DNA from: Streptomyces sp. H39-S7
GTDB taxonomy: Bacteria > Actinomycetota > Actinomycetes > Streptomycetales > Streptomycetaceae
Assembly (NCBI RefSeq): GCF_027158205.1
Contig: NZ_JAPVLU010000011.1
Span: forward strand, 62,001-126,000
Reading direction: 5' to 3'
Length of the DNA: 64,000 bases
The translations under genes were made by a program, and so were the position numbers. Each line of letters starts with the position of its first letter. Position 1 is the first letter of the stretch. Shown piece by piece: positions 1 through 6,450 of this stretch. The notes below the pieces were generated by a model. It was given only the letters and a program-made list of their open reading frames with translations. It made no database searches and was not told where the DNA came from.

Positions 1-1327
1 GCTGGCCCTGTTCAGGTCGGCGCGGCCAAGGGTGGGTGGGGTAGTCGCAGGCGAGAAATCGGGCGAGTGTCTGCCAGGGGTCCGGGTCGTCGGCCGCAAG
101 GAGGAGTTGTCGTTGGGGTCGTTGTTGGTCCCATGCTTCCTGGAACGGCGGCGGCTGCGTCGTGGTCGTGCTCGTCATGATCAGGCGCGCCCGGGTCGAG
201 GAGACGATGCGTGCGACCTCGCGCGGGGTGAGGGAGCCGATGTTGACGTACGCGTCGAATATGCGGTGCCTGCTGCCTCGCACGAGCGCTTGGTGTTCGG
301 GGGCGGGCAGCGTGCTCAGGTCGCTGACGCAGCGCAATCCCAGGACGGACAGGGCCGTGGCGAGGGTGGACAGCCCGGTGCCGGGCTCGCCGATGACCAG
401 GATCGGGTCTCGTGTCGGGCGGTGCTTAAGGGTCTGGGGGGCTTCACGCCGCAGGGCGCCCATTTTCGCCAGGATCGGCATGACCGAGTAGGAGTTGCTG
501 GAGGCGATGCCTGGTCGCTGTTCGATGACGGGGCGGTGGGTCATGCGGACGTGGAGGTGGCAAAACTGCTGGTTGATCCACAGGTCGATGGGGCCGTGGG
601 CTGGCAGTTGGTCGAGGAGCTTGCGGGCGCCGGCTTGGGAGAGCACGTAGCCGGATAGTTGCCACACTCCCCCGGTGGGGCGCCGCAGGGGCGCCTCTTT
701 GCGGCGTCGCGGTGGTGCTTGCTCACCGGTCTCCTGGTAGGAGAGGTAGAGAAGGTCGACGGGGCGGCCGGCATCGGAGCTTGCCTGGATGTCGCTCCAG
801 GCGTGCTCGAGCACGGACAGGCAGGTCCGTGTGACGTACGCGTCGTCTTCGAGTACTAGGGTGTAGGGCGCGTCGCCGGCGGCGATGAGCTGCCAGACGT
901 GAATGTGGGAGAGGGCTACCGCGATCTCTTGCGGTGTCATGTCGATGCGGATGGCGTGTGCGGCGTCGTCGATGGCCAGGTGAGGGTGCGGGTCGACCTG
1001 GAGTTGCTCGGCGAGTGTGTAGGTGGGCTCGAGGAGTTCTGGCGGGGGCGGGCCTTGGAGGTAGCGGGCGTCGACCGCCGGGAAGCGTCTGGCGAGGGTG
1101 TGCAGCCGGTTGCCTGCCGCTTCCCGCAGCCGTTTGAGTTCACGGTTGACCGCGCTCCACCGCTCCTTGGCGCGGTCGAGGTTGATCACGTAGATGCGCT
1201 CGATCGCCGTGGTCGCGGGGTAGGACGAGAACGCGGTACTGCGTCGTCGGAGGGCCAGGCGCCTGGTGCGGTAGCGGGCGTAATACCGCAGGGGGGCGGA
1301 CAGTCCGTGCAGGGAATGGATGTTCAT
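1..1327 (-). CDS. Family 25 glycosyltransferase fused to a P-loop (sulfotransferase-like) domain, 3' end outside window
   Basis: The reverse strand is open from an ATG at 1327 to the window edge, at least 442 codons with no stop. The first half has the pattern of GT25 (LPS-type) glycosyltransferases: IYVINLDR at residues 45-52, the ALSHIHVW stretch near 138-145, and an acidic LVLEDDAYV at 157-165 expected to bind metal and nucleotide sugar. After about residue 300 a second domain begins with a P-loop-like GEPGTGLST at 313-321, followed by a hydrophobic helix. This resembles the start of sulfotransferase-type P-loop proteins, but the family is an inference because the end is missing. No clear ribosome site precedes the ATG. 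It lies 58 bp downstream of another glycosyltransferase on the same strand, so the two probably modify the same surface glycan or small molecule. Confidence 0.8.
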   Translation of the reverse strand, partial: MNIHSLHGLSAPLRYYARYRTRRLALRRRSTAFSSYPATTAIERIYVINLDRAKERWSAVNRELKRLREAAGNRLHTLARRFPAVDARYLQGPPPPELLEPTYTLAEQLQVDPHPHLAIDDAAHAIRIDMTPQEIAVALSHIHVWQLIAAGDAPYTLVLEDDAYVTRTCLSVLEHAWSDIQASSDAGRPVDLLYLSYQETGEQAPPRRRKEAPLRRPTGGVWQLSGYVLSQAGARKLLDQLPAHGPIDLWINQQFCHLHVRMTHRPVIEQRPGIASSNSYSVMPILAKMGALRREAPQTLKHRPTRDPILVIGEPGTGLSTLATALSVLGLRCVSDLSTLPAPEHQALVRGSRHRIFDAYVNIGSLTPREVARIVSSTRARLIMTSTTTTQPPPFQEAWDQQRPQRQLLLAADDPDPWQTLARFLACDYPTHPWPRRPEQGQ

Positions 1328-1385
1328 GTGCGGAAGGACACTGCCTTTGCTGTTCGAAAGGTCTTCGACTGGGCCAGGTCCGTGG

Positions 1386-2261
1386 TCACTGCTGCTGGCG
1401 CCATAGGCGCCAATTACGCTCGTCAGCGCGGTAGCTGAGCGGCCACCGACTCACCGCTACGGTGTCCCAGTCCAGGAGGATCTCGACGTCGACCGGTTGG
1501 TTGGACCGCTGCTGGTCCAGGGCGTGTCGGGCGAGCGCGACGGTAAGGTTGCCCGGCCCAGTCACGGACTGGACGTCCAGGCAACCGCCGGTGTGCGCGA
1601 GGAGCGCGGCGGTGGATGCCTCAAGTGCCGCAACGACGACGGGATGCCCGGCAGGCGCGATGAGCGGGTTGTTGTTGACGTAGTGGATGAACGTACCGCC
1701 CTGAGCGTCGGACGCGAGGGCCTGCCGCGGGTTGACCATGGTGTCGGTGACGGTGTCGTAGCACAGCGCCTGCACGCGCAGCCGCGCGTCGCAGAACAGG
1801 TGGGTCACGTCGGTGCCCTGATAGACGTCGTCCGCATCGACGTAGAAGCCGCCGTTTCGGGCGAGGTAGCACAGCCGGAAATAGTCGCTGCGCATCGCGG
1901 GGTGGGAACAGGAGTCGAAGGCTGCCGTATGCGCGTCATCGAACAGGCAGGCGATGAGCGAGCGCGCTGAGCCGTCGTCGTAGACCTCCCGCCGGAAACC
2001 CTGGTCTTCCAGCGTCGCCCAGCTCGTCATGCACTCCTGAACATCATCGGGCAGGTGCGCGCCGTCGTCCCAGAACTGGACGATCACGCGGGGAACGGGA
2101 GCGACCGGCGCCGCGGTGGTGGGCTTGGACAGCACGCCGGTCAAGTGCCGAAGGTAGCGGGACCTGCGCGCGTGGTCATCCTCGATGTCCCGCGCGGTGA
2201 GTGGGCACTCCCCGAACGCCTCCGGATGGCCGGACAGCCCCGGCGGCATGGGTGTGGTCAT
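1386..2261 (-). CDS. Glycosyltransferase with DXD sugar-binding motif (OCH1/TcdA-like)
   Basis: This 291-residue protein has IVQFWDD near residue 60, the usual opening of the glycosyltransferase DXD sugar-binding family, and RSDYFRLCYLARNGGFY at 124-140 followed by VDADD at 141-145, the nucleotide-sugar and metal-binding core. The ATG at 2261 is preceded by GGGGAAG at good spacing. The frame stays open further upstream, but that extension has no recognisable content. The gene ends 58 bp before the GT25 gene and probably forms an operon with it. The sugar donor and acceptor cannot be read from the sequence. Confidence 0.85.
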   Translation of the reverse strand: MTTPMPPGLSGHPEAFGECPLTARDIEDDHARRSRYLRHLTGVLSKPTTAAPVAPVPRVIVQFWDDGAHLPDDVQECMTSWATLEDQGFRREVYDDGSARSLIACLFDDAHTAAFDSCSHPAMRSDYFRLCYLARNGGFYVDADDVYQGTDVTHLFCDARLRVQALCYDTVTDTMVNPRQALASDAQGGTFIHYVNNNPLIAPAGHPVVVAALEASTAALLAHTGGCLDVQSVTGPGNLTVALARHALDQQRSNQPVDVEILLDWDTVAVSRWPLSYRADERNWRLWRQQQ

Positions 2262-3028
2262 CGTCTTCCCCGCTGGAAGCTCTGCCGGTGGGACTTGAAT
2301 CTGCCGCTCCGGACCACGGAACCTCTCCTTGCCTTCGTGCGCTGCGCCCAGTGTTCCAGGGGGCGCTGACAGTGGTTCGCCTACAGCCGCCATCAGGCAT
2401 GGCGGCACGGCCGCTTCTTCACTCGTCCGAGCGCAAGAGCGTGCGTGCGCTTGACTCGGATGGGTGATCAGGCGCCGTCCTGAGTGTGTCGGGCACAGCT
2501 GCAGGGGCCGACCGCATGAGCTGAGTTGAGCGGGGTGCTGCGCCACCTGGACGGTGCACCGTCACCGTCCGCTCGAGCGCCGGGCCGGGCAGAGCGGTGA
2601 CGCGGAGGCAGAGCGGGCGCCCCCACCAGGGGGTCATGAGCCCAAAGGGGCCGAGTGCCGACAACGAGGGCCGACAGCCTTCGCACGCCCTGGTGATCAT
2701 CACATTAAGAATGACGAATGCAGTCGCACCTAACGCTAGAGCACTGTGCCGCTCGGGAAGCTCTTGACATGCACTGGATTGCTTGCTCACTTGGGTTGCG
2801 CCAAGCCTGGATAGCGATGCGGGCGCCCCAAGACGGCATGGCAACCAGGGGGCGCGAGCATCCCACCAAGTGTGCACCATGCTTCCGCGCGCCCCCCCAG
2901 TCGCTGAACAGGATGAACCTTCTGGCCGTAGGGAACCAGTGGTTCCTCTAGCGTGTCTCCACCTGCGCATGTCCCTTCTGGGTTTCCCGCAGAGCCATGC
3001 GCAGAATTAGCACACCGAGAGGGGGGAA
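2262..3028. other. Intergenic stretch, no supported gene
   Basis: Several frames are open here, but none has family resemblance, a convincing ribosome site or fitting codon use. It holds a short palindrome, GGAACC-AGT-GGTTCC, at 2932-2946, about 80 bp before the next gene, which could be an operator. The stretch around 2690-2770 is less GC-rich than its surroundings. Confidence 0.5.
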
Positions 3029-3835
3029 ATGCATAATCCACGGAAAGACAAGGGGTGGCGCGTATTTATTATCGCGGCCGCAACCGTTGTATTCCCTGGT
3101 GCCACCTTCGGCATCGGCGCCCTGGCGAGTCAGATGCACGGATTATCAAGGGCCTTGACCATCACCGCCGGAGTACTGCTGTCCAGCACCTTGGCGTACT
3201 TCGCACTACGCGGCAAGAAGAGGTCCATGAATACCCAAGTCATCGAGTTCAAAGAGGCATTGTCCGCCATCATGGAACACCTCGCCCGGCTTGCAGGGGG
3301 GCCTGATGACCACGGCGACCTGAAGGCTCAAATCCGCGATAGGGCAACGTCATTGCTGGCTACGCATGTCCGCCCGGACGCGAGGTGCGCCTTCTACGCT
3401 CTGGAGAACGACGGCCGCCGGCTTCAACGGCGGGGCAAGCACGGTGACATCAGCCAGTCTCCTGAATTCTTCACCGACGGAGACCGCGATGGTCGAGACT
3501 TGCTGCACGCCGTCAGACGCAGAACGATCATCAGCATTCCTGATACGCAAAATACCAATGGCAATCTGGGGATTAATCTCGGAGATGATTACCGTTCGGC
3601 CATCATTGCACCCGTGTATGCAGGAGACAGTGCGCAGGGCGTCCTGATCATCGATGCTCCGAATGTCGACGCATTCGCAGAGGTGCATGAAAGCTTTGTC
3701 CGTCTCATCGCATGTGTGCTAGGCGCGACCCAGGCGACAGTCGTCGAAGCGAACAAACCCTCGATGGTGGGCGAGCAACGAGGACCGGTTCCCGATTCGT
3801 TGCAAACAGGTGAGAGTAGCGCTGCGAACGGGTAG
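3029..3835 (+). CDS. Membrane-anchored GAF-domain protein
   Basis: The 268-residue protein starts with two hydrophobic segments (about residues 11-31 and 40-58) ending in a basic stop (RGKKRS). A cytosolic part of roughly 170 residues follows with the spacing of a GAF sensor domain (about 100-235: RCAFYALE, ISIPDT, YRSAIIAPVY, GVLIIDAPN). The tail after 240 is low complexity. A strong GAGAGGGGGG lies just before the ATG. The domain call is from overall pattern and not from invariant residues. GC content is visibly lower than in neighbouring genes, suggesting separate acquisition. The ligand and the output are unknown. A hairpin terminator follows. Confidence 0.7.
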   Translation: MHNPRKDKGWRVFIIAAATVVFPGATFGIGALASQMHGLSRALTITAGVLLSSTLAYFALRGKKRSMNTQVIEFKEALSAIMEHLARLAGGPDDHGDLKAQIRDRATSLLATHVRPDARCAFYALENDGRRLQRRGKHGDISQSPEFFTDGDRDGRDLLHAVRRRTIISIPDTQNTNGNLGINLGDDYRSAIIAPVYAGDSAQGVLIIDAPNVDAFAEVHESFVRLIACVLGATQATVVEANKPSMVGEQRGPVPDSLQTGESSAANG

Positions 3836-3862
3836 AAATGGGGAAGGCTCAGGATCCAAGGA

Positions 3863-3892
3863 GACTGCGGCCCGGCAGGCCGGGCCGCAGTC
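3863..3892 (+). terminator. Hairpin terminator after the GAF gene
   Basis: A perfect 13-bp stem (GACTGCGGCCCGG / CCGGGCCGCAGTC) surrounds a 4-nt loop, 27 bp past the stop codon. There is no T-run, as is common for Streptomyces hairpins. Confidence 0.75.
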
Positions 3893-3916
3893 GCCGCCAC
3901 GCCACTGGGGGCTGAA

Positions 3917-4087
3917 ATGATCAAAAGCGAAGAGACAGTCGTCGAATCGGGACGACGTTGGATGGCCGGTCAGCTCAGCGACGATGAGTACTTCAAGAAG
4001 GTCAACCGCTCCGTGGAGGGGGAAACCTTAGCCTCGCGGACGCATCATGTCATCGCCTCCCTCATCAGGTTCCTGAGCCGATCTTGA
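3917..4087 (+). CDS. Small 56-residue hypothetical protein
   Basis: A short ORF starts at ATG (MIKSEETVVE...) and contains WMAGQLSDDEYFKKVN, an amphipathic stretch of mixed charge, ending with RFLSRS. Residue composition looks like a genuine protein rather than a GC-driven artefact, and it follows directly after the hairpin terminator. No family is recognised. The ribosome site (GGGGCTGAA) is weak. Confidence 0.5.
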   Translation: MIKSEETVVESGRRWMAGQLSDDEYFKKVNRSVEGETLASRTHHVIASLIRFLSRS

Positions 4088-4517
4088 GCCACCGCGCGAG
4101 AGCGATGTAGGCAACGACGCCGTGGTGCTTATGGGTCCCCGGAACTGCGCGGCTGTGACTGCGCAGCCGAACCGGGAACATCGCCTTGCCTGTCGCTCTT
4201 CGCCAGCGATTTCGGCTGCCGCGTCAACCGGGCAGCCACCTCGCCGCAAACGCACTGCGTGGACTCCCCTGGAGTTCCTCCGGTGGCATCGTCCTGCAGC
4301 GAGCAAAGAGCCCGCCACGGCGCTCCCGTTGGTGTGCTCGAAACCCAGTGTCCGCCCCCCGGTCGCAAAATCCCTCGACGGACGGGGCGGCCATCCGCCC
4401 ACGGGCCGTGCGGGCGAAGGCACCTCAGCGGCGAGGGCCCCAAGGGCGGCGTGCCGGACTCCTCCGCCCGCCCGCCCGCCTGCGGCGGTCAACGTCGGAT
4501 CGTCGCGTGCGTTTCCC
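4088..4517. other. Gene-free stretch before the IS5-type element
   Basis: No ORF with recognisable content is present on either strand. It ends at the left inverted repeat of the IS5-type element. Confidence 0.5.
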
Positions 4518-4574
4518 TGAGACCGCGTTTGAGATCTGCCGTGACCCGTTGCTGGACCGGTCGTTGAGCCCTCC

Positions 4575-5429
4575 GTGAGTGGTTCTCGGGGTGGGTATCC
4601 GTCCGACCTGACGGATGACCAGTGGGCGCTGGTGGAGCCGTTGCTCCCGCCGGCACGGGTGGGGCCGAAAGGCGGACGACGGGAAAAACACCCGCGGCGG
4701 CGGATCGTGGACGCGATCTTCTACGTGGTGCGGACCGGCTGTGCCTGGCGGCAACTGCCGAAGGACTTCGCGCCTTGGCCCACTGTGTACTGGTACTTCA
4801 CCTGGTGGCACGACGACGGCACCGTCGAGCGGATCCACGATGCGCTTCGAGGCCGGGTCCGCGAGGCCGACGGGCGAAGTGCCGAGCCGAGCGCGGGGCT
4901 GATCGACTCTCAATCCGTCCGCACGGCCGACACCGTCCCGGCCGCGACCAGGGGATTCGACGCGGGCAAGAGGGTCAAGGGCCGCAAAAGGTTCATCGTC
5001 ACCGACACCCTCGGCCTGCTGCTCGCCGTCCATGTCGTCGCTGCGAACGTCCAGGACCGCGACGGTGCGAAACGCTCACTGCTGTGGCCCCGCCTCGACC
5101 ACCCGAGCGTCCAGAAGATCTGGGCCGACCAGGGCTTCGCCGGCCGCCTGGTCGACTGGGCCGCCACGATCCTTGGCCGCGAACTGGAGATCGTCCGCAA
5201 GGCGCCCGACCAGCGGGGATTCCAAGTCCAGCCCAAGCGGTGGGCGGTAGAGCGCACGTTCTCGTGGATCAACGCCCACCGGCGCCTCGCCCGGGACTAC
5301 GAAGCCAGTCCGGCCCGCTCGGAGACCATGATTCGCTGGGCAATGATCGGCATCATGGTCCGCCGGCTCACTCGCGGTGGCCCGGCATCACGGCCAGGTC
5401 CGTATCCGCTGACACGAATCTCGGTGTAG
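4575..5429 (+). CDS. IS5-family DDE transposase
   Basis: A single intact ORF of 284 residues begins with LTDDQWALVEPLLPP, the conserved opening of this IS5 subgroup with its N-terminal DUF4096-like domain. The three DDE motifs are visible: LIDSQSVRTAD near residue 114, IWADQGFAG near 197, and WAVERTFSWINAHRRLARDY near 228-247. The length is normal for a one-frame IS5 transposase. Start is GTG. It lies just inside the left inverted repeat, so the element may still be active. Confidence 0.92.
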   Translation: MSGSRGGYPSDLTDDQWALVEPLLPPARVGPKGGRREKHPRRRIVDAIFYVVRTGCAWRQLPKDFAPWPTVYWYFTWWHDDGTVERIHDALRGRVREADGRSAEPSAGLIDSQSVRTADTVPAATRGFDAGKRVKGRKRFIVTDTLGLLLAVHVVAANVQDRDGAKRSLLWPRLDHPSVQKIWADQGFAGRLVDWAATILGRELEIVRKAPDQRGFQVQPKRWAVERTFSWINAHRRLARDYEASPARSETMIRWAMIGIMVRRLTRGGPASRPGPYPLTRISV

Positions 5430-5462
5430 CGAGACCGCGTAGTCAGAGACCAACCGAGCACG

Positions 5463-5861
5463 TCAGTCCTCGGCCACGTCAAGAAGTACGCCCTCCAGCG
5501 CGAGCAAGTCCGCGCGGCTGAGCTGCGGGGCAACCCAGTCGTTGCCTTGCGCGTGCACGACGAACCGCGGGTCAAGTGCAACGCGATGGTTCTCGACGTA
5601 GTAAGCGAGGTCGGAGTACCAGAGCCAACGGCCGTCCGTCAGCAGGTGCAACCCACCGATGACGTCATTGCCTGGGCTGAGAACGTCGAAAACGGTGCTG
5701 GCTGTGGCAGCCACTACCGCGCCACCGCGCAGGTACTGGACCAGCTCAAGCGCGTGCGGTGGCTCCTGGGCGCAGACGGCGGACCGAAGCGACGGGCCGT
5801 CCGGCCTGCCGTGCTGCAATTCTCTGAAGTCGCCGACGAAGGGGAACCTCTCATCGTTCAC
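5463..5861 (-). CDS. Hypothetical protein, passenger of the IS5-type element
   Basis: A 132-residue protein of the Streptomyces accessory type, with motifs such as GGLHLLTDGRWLWYSDLAYY and a C-terminal LLALEGVLLD. No family is assigned. The GTG start at 5861 is preceded seven bases upstream by TAGGCT, a plausible -10 box, suggesting a leaderless transcript. The promoter lies between the start and the right inverted repeat of the IS, so the gene would travel with the element. It converges on the transposase with a 33-bp gap. Confidence 0.6.
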   Translation of the reverse strand: MNDERFPFVGDFRELQHGRPDGPSLRSAVCAQEPPHALELVQYLRGGAVVAATASTVFDVLSPGNDVIGGLHLLTDGRWLWYSDLAYYVENHRVALDPRFVVHAQGNDWVAPQLSRADLLALEGVLLDVAED

Positions 5862-6024
5862 CCCGCCGAGCCTAGAGCACCCACCGCGAGCGTGATCGAC
5901 AGAGATCTCAAACGCGGTCTGAGGCACCGCGCTCAGTGATCCGCGGGCCGACAAGGCCCTGCGCGGTGTGGCGGACAGCGGTCAACCAACCGAGACTGGT
6001 CCATGGCGTGTCCGTCCCTCCTGC

Positions 6025-6030
6025 GATAAT
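6025..6030 (+). promoter_or_regulatory. -10 box of a leaderless promoter
   Basis: GATAAT ends six bases before the GTG at 6037, the spacing expected when transcription begins at the start codon. It supports GTG 6037 as the start of the downstream two-gene unit. Confidence 0.6.
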
Positions 6031-6036
6031 GCGCGT

Positions 6037-6450
6037 GTGACAGGACCGGCGCGGGTTGCAATGTGGATATTGGTGGTGCTGCTGGGCCTGGCGGCATTGG
6101 GGTTGGGCATCGCGGCGGCGATAGTCGACCTCGATACGTCTGCCCAACTTACGACCGTGGCAGGGTCGATCGGCGCTCTGGCGGTTAGCGCCATGAGCGG
6201 ATACGTCCTGCTGCGTCCGCCTGCCTCTCCCGCGGGCGCGCCCGCGGCAACAGCGACCGGAACACGGTCGGTCGCGGCCGGCGGCAGTGTCGGACGGGCC
6301 GTTACCGGTGACCGTTCCCGCCTCACGACAGGCCCTGTAATGCCACAGGCAGCAGGGGCTCCCGGATCGGCGCAGGCCAGCGGTGAGCGCGGCATCGCGG
6401 CTGCCGGTGGAGTCGGCGAGGCGATCACAGGGGACGACGTGCACGGATGA
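6037..6450 (+). CDS. Small two-helix membrane protein with two C-terminal amyloid-like motifs (predicted executor)
   Basis: The 137-residue protein has two hydrophobic helices (about residues 7-30 and 38-58). A flexible Pro/Ala/Gly-rich tail follows with two copies of a motif: RSVAAGGSVGRAVTGDRS at 77-94 and RGIAAAGGVGEAITGD at 118-133. The same motif occurs once near the N-terminus of the STAND protein encoded next (RSVAASGDIGAVTTGD). The two genes overlap by four bases and are surely co-expressed. In known bacterial NLR/effector pairs, short amyloid signalling sequences are shared in just this way, C-terminal in the effector and N-terminal in the sensor. By that analogy this protein would be the membrane-acting executor, which is inference. 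It could instead simply anchor the partner at the membrane. Confidence 0.65.
   Translation: MTGPARVAMWILVVLLGLAALGLGIAAAIVDLDTSAQLTTVAGSIGALAVSAMSGYVLLRPPASPAGAPAATATGTRSVAAGGSVGRAVTGDRSRLTTGPVMPQAAGAPGSAQASGERGIAAAGGVGEAITGDDVHG

Larger units (their letters stand above)
4518..5923 (+). mobile_element. IS5-family element with a passenger gene between its inverted repeats
   Basis: Identical 18-bp inverted repeats (AGACCGCGTTTGAGATCT) lie at 4521-4538 and 5903-5920. The match extends outward to CCT with one mismatch. Between them are an intact transposase on the plus strand and a convergent 132-residue gene on the minus strand. A partial direct copy of the end (GAGACCGCGT) also occurs right after the transposase stop near 5431-5440. 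This could be the remains of an older right end, in which case the passenger was gained later. No target duplication can be assigned. Confidence 0.7.

Noticed and set aside
2262-2546. Upstream extension of the DXD glycosyltransferase
   Set aside because: The extra 95 residues have no family match; a ribosome site precedes the internal ATG at 2261.
2419-2970. 183-codon minus-strand frame
   Set aside because: No ribosome site, no family, Arg/Pro/Ser-rich composition typical of a chance frame.
5430-5450. Right end of IS5 just after the transposase stop
   Set aside because: GAGACCGCGT there is in the same direction as the left repeat, whereas an end should be inverted; only the copy at 5903-5920 is inverted and exact.
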